Source: Marchantia polymorpha subsp. ruderalis
Taxonomy: Eukaryota > Streptophyta > Marchantiopsida > Marchantiales > Marchantiaceae
DNA length: 64,000 bases
Direction: 5' to 3'
NCBI GenBank assembly: GCA_037833965.1
Contig: AP031358.1
Span: forward strand, 7,076,001 to 7,140,000
The notes under the pieces: model-generated
Databases searched by the model: none
What the model saw: only the letters and a program-made list of their open reading frames with translations
Told to the model about the DNA's origin: nothing
Shown: one piece after another, positions 39,727 through 51,900 of the stretch
How the letters are laid out: each line of letters starts with the position of its first letter
Numbering within the stretch: position 1 is the stretch's first letter
Made by a program: the position numbers and the translations under genes

Positions 39727-41250
39727 ATGGTTGGCTGCGTGGACAACGATGAGGGCATCTTCGCAGGTCTGCTGAACTCAGCAGGAATGAGCGCAGAGCG
39801 CTCGAACCAAGTCGGAGAGCTGGTGTGCTCCAAATTCGACGTGGTTTCGACAGCGCTGTCGAGCCAGAGCATGGCCGTGGACAGCATCTACTTGCTGTTC
39901 TCGACGTACCTCGTCTTCTCCATGCAGATCGGCTTCGCCATGCTTTGCGCGGGCTCGGTGCGGGCCAAGAACACCATGAACGTCATGCTGACCAACGTGG
40001 TAGACGCAGCGGCAGGGGCCATCTTGTTCTACCTCTTCGGGTTCGGGTTCGCCTTCGGCCGAGGCTCGCAGAACAACGCCTTCATCGGCAGCAACTTCTA
40101 CGGACTGCGTGAGATGCCCGACCACGTCGACGCCTTCGACTACAGCTTCTTCCTCTTCCAGTGGGCGTTCGCCATCGCCGCCGCGGGCATCACCAGCGGC
40201 TCCATCGCCGAGCGGACGCAGTTCGCGGCCTACCTCGTCTACTCGTCCTTCCTCACGGGCTTCGTCTACCCCATGGTCGCGCACTGGGTGTGGTCCGTTG
40301 ACGGCTGGCTCGGTGCCGCGGCCACCGGCCACCGGCTGTTCGGCGTGGGCGCCATCGACTTCGCGGGCGGCGGCGTCGTCCACATGGTGGGCGGCGTCGC
40401 GGGGCTCTGGGGTGCCTTCATCGAGGGCCCTCGCCTCGGCAAGTTCACCCGCGACGGTAAACCCGGCCTGGACATGAGAGGTCACAACGCCTCGCTCGTG
40501 GTGCTCGGCAGCTTCCTGCTCTGGTTCGGCTGGTTCGGCTTCAACCCGGGCTCGTTCGTCCGGATCCTCGTGCCCTTCCGAGGCTCGAGCTTCGAGGGAA
40601 ACTGGACCGGCGTCGGCCGCACGGCCATCACCACCACGCTGGCCGGTTGCTCGGGGGCCCTCACTACTCTCTTCGCCCGACGCTGGATGACCGGCCACTG
40701 GCTGGTGACCGACGTGTGCAACGGGCTGCTGGCCGGCTTCGCGGCCGTAACAGCAGGCTGCGCCGTCGTCGAGCCCTGGGCCGGGGTGGCCTGTGGGTTC
40801 GGGGCCGCGTGGGTGCTCATGGGACTGAACTGCGTCGCCCAGAGGCTGAACTATGACGACCCTCTGGAAGCCGCTCAGCTTCATGGCGGCTGCGGGGCCT
40901 GGGGCCTGCTCTTCACGGGGCTCTTCGCGACAGAGAAGTACGTCCTCGAAGCTTATGGCTCTGGCCGTGGCCACGGCCTTCTGATGGGAGGAGGAGGAAG
41001 GCTCTTGGCTGCGCAGCTCGTGGAGATCGTCGTCGTCATCGGCTGGGTCACTGTGACCATGGTTCCCTGTTTCTGGTTTCTGAACAGGAGCAATCTGCTC
41101 AGAATTTCATCGGCCGATGAAATTGCGGGCATGGACCTCACCAGCCATGGCGGTCGGGCCTACCACCACGAGGGCTCGTTCGTCAAACCCAACTCTCGTG
41201 AAGGGTCCAAGAGCCATCACGGTGACTACTACGCTGCACAGCAGTTCTGA
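39727..41250 (+). CDS. AMT1: AMT-d: AMT1-type ammonium transporter, intronless
   Basis: This encodes a 507-residue AMT1-type ammonium transporter. The frame extends upstream only to a TTG, so the ATG at 39,727 (MVGC) is chosen by homology with the MAGC starts of the paralogues. Asp211, His219 and His386 are present. The tail is GMDLTSHGG with Thr472, but the preceding conserved DEMAG is DEIAG. It is the most divergent of the four and has the most GC-rich third codon positions, which produce a 398-codon antisense frame that is an artefact. The tail ends in a His/Ser/Tyr-rich segment. Substitutions such as Gly-Ala-Ile for Gly-Gly-Ile near residue 98 lie in membrane segments and look conservative. 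Confidence 0.97.
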   Translation: MVGCVDNDEGIFAGLLNSAGMSAERSNQVGELVCSKFDVVSTALSSQSMAVDSIYLLFSTYLVFSMQIGFAMLCAGSVRAKNTMNVMLTNVVDAAAGAILFYLFGFGFAFGRGSQNNAFIGSNFYGLREMPDHVDAFDYSFFLFQWAFAIAAAGITSGSIAERTQFAAYLVYSSFLTGFVYPMVAHWVWSVDGWLGAAATGHRLFGVGAIDFAGGGVVHMVGGVAGLWGAFIEGPRLGKFTRDGKPGLDMRGHNASLVVLGSFLLWFGWFGFNPGSFVRILVPFRGSSFEGNWTGVGRTAITTTLAGCSGALTTLFARRWMTGHWLVTDVCNGLLAGFAAVTAGCAVVEPWAGVACGFGAAWVLMGLNCVAQRLNYDDPLEAAQLHGGCGAWGLLFTGLFATEKYVLEAYGSGRGHGLLMGGGGRLLAAQLVEIVVVIGWVTVTMVPCFWFLNRSNLLRISSADEIAGMDLTSHGGRAYHHEGSFVKPNSREGSKSHHGDYYAAQQF

Positions 41251-41353
41251 TCTACATACTAGCGTACACTAATACTGAATTCATGCTCACGACAGCTGCT
41301 CGTAGAATCAGGAGCTGACAAGGTAATGTACATATTTATTCTTCTTGCAGATC

Positions 41354-41359
41354 AATAAA
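41354..41359 (+). terminator. polyadenylation signal of AMT-d
   Basis: AATAAA lies 104 bp after the AMT-d stop codon and directly downstream of a T-rich stretch. This is a typical position for a plant 3' end signal. Confidence 0.5.
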
Positions 41360-44300
41360 TGCACACATAATGGCTCCTTGGGGACTTCACATTAATCGAA
41401 AAACAACTTCTCGTAACTTATTGCGTGGACAAAAATTATTGATATGGAGCAGAGACGTTTATTAGATTCCAGTTCCAGAAACTGCTGAACTGCAGTTTGG
41501 ATAAGATGACGGCAATGGTAGTTAAGACTAACGGTGTGCATCGAGTGTGTACGTATTTTTTCGGTGTGATAGTTCAGGTATCCTCGTGCATTTAAACCCA
41601 TGATAACTTACTTGGACTTCTCGCCAGTCGATAATCCAACACCGAGGGTGATTGCAATTACACTACTTACTGCTGGGCTAGAATATCATCATGCATGTAT
41701 GAAATCCAGCACTTCTGCGTGAGTAAGAAATTTCATTTGCCCTTCCTTGGAACGTTCAAGGTTGGCCTTTTATTATGAGCTTGCTCGCCGACAATGGCGG
41801 TCACGAACGGGTTGCAAGAAGAGTCCGAAGGGAAATACGTACGGGAGAGGTATCGTCTTCATAGACTGAAATTTGCATGCAATCGAAGTAGTTATTTCAA
41901 GCTTCCCGCCAGGTGGTGTACAAGGCCACTTCCATTGATGAAGTTCGGAGGTTATACTCTACATTCCACGTACATACACTGAAGTTACTGTAGAATTATA
42001 TTAAGGATTGTATCGAGGTGAAATCTGCAAAGCGAAATTTTGAGACGAATTCATTCTTCGCACAGACTTCCCATCTACCTCGAAAACAATTCCCACACTC
42101 TGCTGACAAGACTTCGCAAAGTCTTGTCGCCAACATCTCGAAGGACGTAATAATAACATGGTTTGCAGAATCATTGCCGAGGTCTTACTTCCAGTTTCGT
42201 AGAATCGTAGAATTGACCTCGCCTTCTTGTTGAGTTTAACAGAACCGCTTCTTGAATCTGATGATGCAGCTCCCTGATTACTGTATTCCGTCGTATGTGG
42301 AGGTTTAAGCAGTCGCGAATGTGCTGGAAATGAACAGCAGCTGCCCAGGTCCTCGAGATTGATACTCTCAAACTGTGGGCGACTACAGCATTTAGTGTCT
42401 GGTGCATTCTATAGACCATATCTAGACCATATAGATATAATAATCTGTACTGTCCGCTTACTCAATAAATTTTAGAGTTTGAGTAAGTTGACCTCATGAT
42501 TCGGGACTCACGCGCTCTCTGAATTGGAGACCTTGGCCACCTCGAAGATCATGTACAGAAGAACCTCCTGGGACGTGTTTTTGAAAGTACTCGAAATACG
42601 ATGCTACTTTGTAGCATTTGAAGATTCCGAACATACAAATTCAGGTAAGCCAGAAGATACCTTATACAAGAAATCAGGCCAAGAGGCACTGAATATAAAA
42701 TTCCGAAAACCTTCTTGTTCAGCTTGCAGCAACCTTAGGCCCGGGGAGCGTGCAAGTGCCTGCAAGTGAGGAGAGAAACTGAAATTGGAATCTTTCCATC
42801 CTCCTTCAATCGTGCACTTTCTGAAGAAGGCTATGTCACATGAGGTACGTTTCGCCCCTCCTATGGATGAAAGCGGGACCTATGCTTTTAAAGTAACTCT
42901 GAACATGGGAAATCGATAAGAAAACAATTAAAAGGTTCTGAGTGCTTTTATTGACGTCACTCAGCATTTTCAGTAACATTTCCTGGACTAAAATATTTGA
43001 CACCTTACGATTGAAGTGCTAGCTCCTATTACATCGGTTTCCTGAGTTCATGCCACCGTTCTCTATACGACTTACTTTAAAATACATTAAATCCTGGTGA
43101 CAACTGTAATCGTCTTTGAGTTGACGCCAGTTAGCAAATTAATAGACGTGATGGGTGGATTCTCTACCATATCTAGGAAGTCTATTCGCCACAATCCGAT
43201 TAACCACTCACGATAGAATCTACTTACAGACATGCCCTTCCGCGGAGAATCAACATGCAGTTGCAATACAAGAGAGTGAATTCACGAGTTTGCGAGGAGA
43301 TGGCTTCGCTGATTGTCTTCTTCTTAGCATTTGTAGCTACTCTTCCCTTCACATTTAGTTTATGATTGCCCTTTGTCACCCATGCCATTTGAACTGCCAT
43401 TTCTTCGCACAACGGTTGTACAGTTAAGAATAATATATGTCTAAGCAAACGTAGTAAGCATCGAAAGAAAGAAACTGGTTGCAGTTGGCCCCATATTCAT
43501 AGCATCCGAGGAAGAGCATCAGCTATCACATCTGAACTTTGTTTCATTAGGCTGCATTCGTTGGCTTTTGAAATTCGTATATCATGTCTATTGATTTGAT
43601 TGATCAACCTTTTCACAAAATGATCAACAGATACTTTCAGGTGGAGACTACACTCAGGTCTCATAGTTTCTCCATCTGATATGTTTGACCGTCTCTACAC
43701 CTCGTCTCGAACACATATTTTGTGTAAGGTCGATGAGTTGCCTTTCCGGTGTATAATTCAGTACGAAATTCGGAATAGCATTCATTCCTGGACAAAATCA
43801 GAAGCACGTTCTAGTCTTCTTTCGCTATCATAAAACTCATTGATAACAGTATTATAAGATTGTCGAAATTAAGAGTGTAAAGCCTATAATTCGATAATAT
43901 GTCTCACGAGTTAGGATCAATCCTGGTTGATACAAGTATGCACACACAAGGATCCGTTGCTTTGTGCTTTAATTCGGCCTACGTGATGATGAGCTAAGTA
44001 CGTGATTACGGGATCGCACATTCCAGATTTTCCACTTTTACATTGATTCCTGTCTTTCTAATCTGACTCACCGAGTTATAACTCGAGTGAGTTCGGGTTA
44101 CTCAATTTTCACGGGTTACTCGAAGACCGAATTTCACGAGCGCATAATGCGTGTGAGGTTTGTTACGGCTTATTTGTCTGTCTGAAAGCTGCCTGAGGCA
44201 ACGATAAGATGCATGATGATCAGTTTGAACTCAAGTAAGTGAAGGTTTTTGCAATCTTCTCATTTAAGTGGTAAAATTCCTGCAGCTAAGTCTAAACGGC

Positions 44301-44529
44301 ATTAGTATCTTCCCTGTATGCACACTTTTCGTAATAAATAAGGAATCAGGCTCAAGAAGCTAGGCCAGGGCCAGGCTCACCGAGAATCGTCATTCAGGAT
44401 GATCTCGACGTATCCCGACCGTAATATGCACGTATGCACGCTGTTGAAGTCACCGAGGCTTGAGATGAACCGTCCTAAAGGTTAATAGTGACACGAAACA
44501 GTGAGACAAGCGGATGACAGTCACGACAG

Positions 44530-44583
44530 AATTAGGATCTCGGTAAGTGTGTATTGTAATACACACTTACCGAGTTCCTAATT
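44530..44583. repeat. near-perfect 26-bp hairpin with 2-nt loop
   Basis: The arms 44,530-44,555 and 44,558-44,583 pair with a single mismatch. The unit sits immediately upstream of the first copy of the 118-bp direct repeat. Before the second copy a shortened version survives: only one arm-like stretch containing GTAAGTGTGTATT is present. Confidence 0.8.
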
Positions 44584-44591
44584 CTTATGAT

Positions 44592-44879
44592 ATACGTCTT
44601 GTATTATTATGTCGATCGTCGTTGATTGACTTTTGAAATGTTCGCAAATCTAAAACTACAGTAGTCAATTGTGTGTAGGAAAATAACTCATCTATGCTCA
44701 TACTCAACTGGTGACTGTCACGCCAGAATTATGAACTGGGTAAGTGTGTATTACAGGTGACATACGTCTTGTATTATTATGTCGATCGTCCTTAATTGAC
44801 TTTTGAAATGTTCGCAAATCTATAACTACAGTAGTCAATTGTGTGTAGGAAAATAACTCATCTATGCTTACACTCAACT
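44592..44879. repeat. 118-bp direct repeat, two copies 170 bp apart
   Basis: 44,592-44,709 and 44,762-44,879 are nearly identical, with only a few substitutions. Both contain ATTATTATGTCGATCGTC and end near CTCAACT. The spacer contains remnants of the hairpin that precedes copy one. A 170-bp unit was therefore duplicated and partly deleted. Confidence 0.85.
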
Positions 44880-47800
44880 TGTCTTCCATTTTCGAGATTG
44901 AGTACGGTATGGTGGACCTGAGTGTCCGAATCCTGTTATGTGCAGAAGTGGATTTATTATTCCACCAAGTCCCAAAGGAAAGTGAGAATGACGTTGTTGA
45001 AACCTTCACCTTCCCAGACTCCAGACAAGATTACATGCTGATTATCTATAATTCGAGACAAGTATCATGTAAACATTTGCGAGTGTTCCTACTGACCCCT
45101 ACCTGGATTGTTCATGAGCTTAACGGTAAAGGCTAGACGGGAGCGACAAAACTCTTTCTACCTATGGATGGGCAGAATCCTAGAGATTGATTGATGTGCA
45201 CATCTAGCAAAAATGTAATATAATTATATTGTATTCCAGGTCATGGGATTCAAATCTGAGTTGAAGGCTTGCACAAACTGTGTCTGGTATAGTCTTCTAA
45301 AGATACAGAAGTTTGAATTTTGTTTCCAAAGGAGCCTAATCGTCTCAATCAAATGAAAGAATGAACGAACTGTAGAGATCAAGTAATTGTCCTTCCAGAA
45401 TTAAACTACTTGACTAATCATCTAAGTGACTATGATACATCCTGTAAGTTCGTGATACGCAGTCCAACAGTACTCACTGTGTGTGTCCCACTAAACATGT
45501 GATGGCTGCACACCCTGTAGAGTCATTAATTACAGAAGATGCTTCTCGCTCATAATGTTCCACGTGCTCCTCAACACAAGTGTATCGTATCGGTGATTAC
45601 TGGTGTAGCTAATGACACTAGATTTGGAACCACTAAGGCCTAGCATCTTCATATGTTCTGATACATGAATATGGCTCTCAGATCTCGTCTTAGGTCTATA
45701 TATGCAGGCACCTTTGACATCTGGTGACAAGTTTAGCCTCGATACAGATACTACAGTAGAACAGCTCTACACTGCCCTACACATTGGAGTCAGGAATCTT
45801 GTTCTTCACAGGCAGATATCAGAAGGGTTCCTCTCCATAACTTTCCAGAGTCAATTGTAGATGATTTAGATGAACTTTCTTATAGCTTCAAGAACGATTT
45901 CGTCAGTTTGTCAACAATGTCGAAAGCGAGAGTTTTCTACCATTACCTCACGCTTGCTATAATTTTGAGGCATTTGCATCGAAAGTAATGTACCCTTAAT
46001 GTCAGTCTACGACAGAAAGTGAAAAGCAATCAATAACGTACTCGACACATTTGAAGCTTTTACTGAAAGATATTTATATTCATCAGAGCTTATTATACAG
46101 CACTCTACAACGACCACTACCCAATAGCATGGCTTCTGTGAACGACCTTCAGTTGTAAAGGTTACGTCTACTCACTATATATTGTAATTAAAGAAGACTG
46201 TTCCTAGTCTAACTAAAATCTCATGTCGATAATGCACGGCTTCTGTTGTTGATATGATCTTCAAATTATCGCAAGAATCTAGTTACAGGAACATTGTAGA
46301 TCGTTTTTTTTTTAATTCTAGCTATTGGGCTGGTTTCCGAATAAGACAGAAAGCCCTGTTATGCAATGTTCTTTAGCCTTAGATGTAGATGTAAATGCAA
46401 TTTTTTTCTTGAAGATGCGTGTGTCAGGACACATACTCCCAGAAATGGTTGAATCAGGTTGATAATAAAGCAGAGATGGAAATTTTCCCCAAGTGGTTCG
46501 TTTGACCTCAACTTTCAGCTATCGAATTGACCAAAATACAGTATCATGGCAGTGGTTTATAGGAATACACTGCTGAACATGTACTAAAATTTTTGCTCCT
46601 TTATTACAAGCACTACTGCACGGACATTAGCATTAATGAATCGCGCTTAATCCGACTGTGTTTATTCTTCCACTTTCGCTTAATATCCGGCATTCCCTTC
46701 CGGAAATCCGTTTTGTCAAGAACTGTCCTTTGGAATGCTAAATTAAATGCTTTTGTAGTCGAGTCAAGACTGATTTTAGGGATAATCATCGAATTTTGAG
46801 ATTATGCTTATGATTACATGATCGAGGTATTGCGTTGACTGTGGACATTTGAAGGCTTTCTTAGAGTCTTCTGGTTAGTTGACTAACCAAGGATTTCTAA
46901 TTTCAGAAAGGATATGAAGAATGTGAGGTCCTTGTATGGTCTTCCTGCATCATAGCTCCAACATGCCTCCAACTTGTCTTGTTAGTTGACGTACTCAGTC
47001 TGTGCAAAACCAGTGATATGGCTTGCTGGCTTTCATAAGGGATTTCACTAGTTCTGACATCGGATAGTTCAACAATTTTCAACAGTCCTGATGTGGTACT
47101 ACAACCTTCAAAAACAGCGGTTTTCCTGGTGCTGGACTGGAACGTAATGCACTGTCAAACAGTTTGAAGTGTCCTCGTGCTGTCAGGGCAATTACTACCA
47201 GGGAAACAAACTCTGAGATCGAGTGAAGAATTTTAGAGCTGTGTTGACTTATTCTGACATTCAGAGCACAGGCGTGGTGGCGCACTAGCGCGGCCCTGCG
47301 TGAATCATGACACTGTTATGATTGAATGCTATTCGTACGTATGCCTTGAAGTTTTCCAATACTGACGTTAAATGCACTGAGCAATCTAGTAGTACGACTT
47401 TGGTCTGGATATAGAAGAGTGAGTATCTCTTTTTAAATTGTCGCCAAATATGCGGTAACCCTATAAGAGAAGCAAGTACACTAAAAGTTAACTGAGTTTA
47501 TATTATGGCAAGATCTGGATATTTTTTCCTTATTCCCATAGAACGAGTTTTGGTGCACTTGGTTTTCAGCCTCTGAAGTACGATGTTCAGTTTGCCTCAC
47601 GATGGCTTCAACATGATGGATCAAATACTGATACAAGGAGTTCAGGCATTCGTATGGGACAGAAAAGCCCAACCTCAATGACTTCAGAGCCAGTGTTTAA
47701 ATCTTTTGAACGTAGATCAGATAGGGCTAATTTAACCTCACACCATCTATGCTAATCAGAAGAAATATCACTTGTCACTGAGGGATTACGGTCATTCGTG

Positions 47801-48318
47801 CTCAGTTGATGTAAATTTCTACTCTCTGACCAATGTTCTAAATGACCATACTCTTGTGTCGTACCTTTGAAAATCGTAGACCTTTTCCTGCTTAGAGCAG
47901 GTCTCATGATCAACTTGTCGAGTAGACTGATCAGAACTGAAGTTGGGGAAAACATGCAACGAGAGAGCATATTGTGAGAAGTACAAACCATTGCAAAAAG
48001 CAAAAACGCTGAACTGCATGCTAACACGCTTGCAGTCCGTTATATTAATTTTGTAGGCTTCATCTCGGAGCAGTACATGTGATCACGTCTCATCTATCTC
48101 ATTACTTACCCCGAGAAGAACGCAGATGATCAGCTAACCTCGCGACTGAACACTTTACAAATATTTTATAGTAAGTTACAACTACCACTACTGCCTCCTA
48201 CTGCCTCTCTCCCTCACTTTCTTTCCCTCTCCCTCTCTCTCACTCTCTCCACATTCTCCCTACCTTCCCCGTAATCTGAAAATGTACAAGCAGAACTTCA
48301 ATCGTCGTAACTGTCGTT

Positions 48319-48930
48319 TCAATTTTCCACCGTGAATATTTTCATCTGTTCCGTTTCAGATTGATGAGAAGCCCCGTGGGATTTGAGCCAGGCTCTTCTG
48401 GCTGGAGCAGGCAGGCTGGCGAGCTGCTCAAATAGTCCCGTGGCGTTTTTTTTGTTCAGAATCCAGAGGCCTTCGGTCGAAGGCTCTCGATAAAACAGTG
48501 CGTTTGGTTTCACATATCCTGTGCATTGAGCAGAGCTGCCGATGCATTGTTCCGATTCAATTCCAGCAACTTTAGATGTCAAGAGTTGGCGACGGCGACA
48601 ACTGTTGTTTACCCATTTTCCTCCACTAAAGTAGCCTCCGGTGAAGCACCCACTTCCAGAAGCAGATCCAATTTGGGTGCCACATCCGGAGTTTGTACCA
48701 CCATAGGCCTTTACTCCTTTACAAGATGCTGAGTACTTGAACTCTACCGACGGACGATTCGGATCATACCTGCAGCAGCGACCTGCAGCAATATTAACAC
48801 ACCCTGCTCCAACACCATCACAAGTGCTCCCACTCCAAAACACAATATCCACTGCACTAACGAGCTGAAGGCTTGTGAAAGCCGACAGCAAGAGAGTAAG
48901 GACGATGGGCAACAGCATAGCATTCGTCAT
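48319..48930 (-). CDS. small secreted ten-cysteine protein
   Basis: This is a 203-residue protein with a hydrophobic signal peptide (about residues 1-26, likely cleaved after VSA). The following domain has cysteines at 37, 44, 52, 53, 70, 83, 95, 111, 129 and 136, enough for five disulphides. A Cys-Cys pair and Gly/Ser-rich spacers are notable. The C-terminal third is cysteine-free and basic. The frame is open upstream only to a GTG; the ATG at 48,930 has A at -3 and directly precedes the signal peptide. I do not recognise the family with confidence. The pattern recalls small secreted cysteine-rich apoplastic proteins. No intron is needed inside the coding region, although a 5' leader intron is possible because GTAAGT lies upstream near 49,180. 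Confidence 0.65.
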   Translation of the reverse strand: MTNAMLLPIVLTLLLSAFTSLQLVSAVDIVFWSGSTCDGVGAGCVNIAAGRCCRYDPNRPSVEFKYSASCKGVKAYGGTNSGCGTQIGSASGSGCFTGGYFSGGKWVNNSCRRRQLLTSKVAGIESEQCIGSSAQCTGYVKPNALFYREPSTEGLWILNKKNATGLFEQLASLPAPARRAWLKSHGASHQSETEQMKIFTVEN

Positions 48931-51900
48931 GTTTTCGTTTGGTAAATTCGCTGGATTCCAAACCACTGCGCAATCCAAACATCCACACAGCCCAAGCACA
49001 TCGGATCAGACATATTGACGAATATACAGCAACAAATGGAAAAGACATTTATGAGAACATCTGCAAAAAATGATACTGAGTTTCCACTCCCGGGGTTTAA
49101 AGATCAAATGCTCAGAGTGATGCTCAGCGTGCGTGCATGGCTGGCTGTTTCTTCAATCAGCTCAACTCGCTCACAAAACTTACACTGAAATAAGACTCTA
49201 GAGTTCCAGAGGCAGTTTGTGGTAGCTGTAGCAAAATCGAGACTCTGATTTCATTGAAGAAACTCGGAGTCGATGAAACTCTGAGTGAGAGCCTGCGTTA
49301 TCTGGCGATGAGATGGCCTTATATACTTCGACGCCACGAGGTCTTGGTTCTGCCAAATACACGTGAAAGGCTTGTACTGTTGCTTCCTCGCTTTCCATGT
49401 ACACCACCACGACGTCGGATTTTCCTTCTCTCTTCTGTCCATGCGTTTCAGCACCATCAAGGCCTCAGGACTTATCCGCTGATGCGGGAATGATGTGCTT
49501 GAGTCACGCCTAGGTGAGAGGTCGTCATTCTGAGATCAGCAAGATCACCTCTATTTGTGCCTTCACTTTCTAGCAACGATGGCTTGGATGGATTTGTTTA
49601 TGGGCCAGCTTAGCTACTTTTACTGCAGCGATATGCCGTTCCTGTCATTCATCTGCAGGCATCGAAAGCGGTGCGTGCCTCCGGGCATCGATTCGCTCAT
49701 GATCAACGCCCTCCTCTATAACGGACCATCTCTATCGACCTCGCTCAGCTAGATAATTTTCTATCGGTTCGATTATTTTTTAGAAGATGCGTACGAAGTG
49801 TCATAAAAGCCTTGCTGTTCACGATGTTGTTAAGGCTTGAAAATCAGAACCTCGTCATTGATACAGTGTCCAACTTGTACACGATCCTAGTTTTTGGTTT
49901 AGCGGGGCATTGCACGTGTTTTCACCACAAAAAATACCGCGACGGTAAATTGAACGTCTTCTAACACATGACGACTCTAGGGGGATTCTGAGCCCCCAAC
50001 AGATCGTCGCGTTGTCAGTGTAAGTTGCCATATAAAAAAATTATAAATGGAATTGATTGCAAACACCTCCTCCACTTCTGAGTTGTATCTAACCACTGTC
50101 CTGATCAACGGAAGCAGAGAAAGACTTTCTTCAAAGTCAGCTTTTTAGTTATTTCCTGTACTGTAACAAACTTAGTTTCCGGAAATGAAAGGATTGTTCA
50201 GAGCTGATTGGGTTGTGGTACCACGTGTTGCTATAACAAGTCATTCATTACAAATCAGAGTCTACCTTCCCTTCCAGTCAAGGTTTTGATTTCAGCATTG
50301 TAAATGTATCAAATGTGCAACAGTGCCAGAATATCGAGTCCTGTTAACTGTCAGGAGACTCAATCTATGTCAAACCATGAATGACACAGTTTCAAGTCAC
50401 AAAATGTATCATCCAGTCTGGTTCTGTAGTTTCTGGTACGGGCCCCTCTTGATCCTCTTGCATTGGATTCTTCCCCCCTTTTCAATCCTAAGCACTTGGA
50501 ACGTTTTGATGAACTTTACCCACCGGAAAGCCAATCAAGCGTCTGTCATTGTCGAGTAGGCCAATATAAACCTTGTGAAGAACGTACCGTAGACGCAAAC
50601 AATCCACCACCCAGACAAGACTGACTGAATAATTACTTGTAAATATGCATCCCCTGGTACTGGAAGAATCTGCAATTTGAGTATGGACATTGGCTGAAGG
50701 CACCTGAATCTATAAATGTCTTCACGTCACGCTCAATTTTGGGGGCTTTTTGCAGTTTCAGTCGATCATTGACACTTTACCACTGATTGAGGGGGATATA
50801 CCTTGGTTTGGTCAACGGTTTCTTTCGCACGGTCACCGAGTGACAGTTTCTCATTCATACAATCTGAGCTTTCAATGCGACATTTAATGAAGGTGCAGAA
50901 CTTTCAGAGATAAAAACAAAACCGTCATACCGCTTACTAACTCTGAACAAAAATGAGGCCCAGCACCAAGACAATCACTTGAACTTTGATGGTCCGAATT
51001 CATTGTAAATTTCTACTGAACATTATCTCAGTGTCGTTGATTGATCCACACTTTCGTCAGCCTGACTTTCTACATAGTGATTATTTCGATCCATGAATCC
51101 TTGAGTGCTTCATGCTTCAGAGTCAAAGAAAGAAAGAAAGAGAGAGTATTATGTCCTGTGAGGAGTTTTCAGAAGTGGTGGTGCTTCGGATGCTATTGCA
51201 AAGAATTGGCTTTCCACTTGTCTGATCATTCTGGGATTCGCTTGACCCGCCCTCCTCTTTGATCCGCAACAATTCAACCTCAACCCGTTCTGCTTCTCAC
51301 TGTGTGCTGGGTCGATATGCGTCACTCCAAAGGCCATAACTTCGTGGGCTCCAACAAAAAGTTGGTGTCCTTTTGAAAGAATAACAATAAAAGGTGACCT
51401 TCTCTTGTCATTGTCTCTAAATATGGCAGCCCGTTATGAAAACAAAATGCTCAACAGAACTTTGGGCAATATCGGCAGGAATTGGTAAAGTTTTCCCTAA
51501 TAATATCTCATCTCGACAGATTCTTCCTTCCATACCACAGGCACTATAAGCAACCACTGTCTATCCAAACGGTTTCTTGTGGAAAGCACTTGAAAAGATT
51601 ATGGTTAGCATGAGTTTCAAACTGATTCTATAGATCAAGTGTTTGTCCTGGCACTGCAACATTTGTGCCAGACGTTTCGACCACCGACTAGGAATCCACG
51701 TTCTGATCCCAAAGGAATCGCGACTACTCACCACTCTCTGCTCACGGATTCATAATTTGCAGAGAGGATTTCCAAAATCTGCAATGTATACGAAGAACTT
51801 TAAGCATACCGGCACTGAGATCTAGCTTAGACCGCAACCATGTCCAGCATTCAAAGACAAATCGTTCCTGCGTAGAACTTTAGGAGATGGTCCTTTCCAA

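Larger units (their letters stand above)
41251..48318. other. 7 kb intergenic, repeats but no gene
   Basis: No supported gene. Visible items are the AMT-d polyadenylation signal, a 10-bp hairpin with a 4-nt loop near 42,104-42,127, the hairpin and direct repeat at 44,530-44,879, and a CT-rich tract at about 48,189-48,263. Open frames of 60-100 codons show no known domain. Confidence 0.4.

Noticed and set aside
39778..40974. 398-codon open frame antisense to AMT-d, and similar long frames opposite or out of phase with the other AMT genes
   Set aside because: These arise from GC-rich third codon positions. Their translations are low-complexity and have no domain, while the sense frame encodes a conserved transporter.
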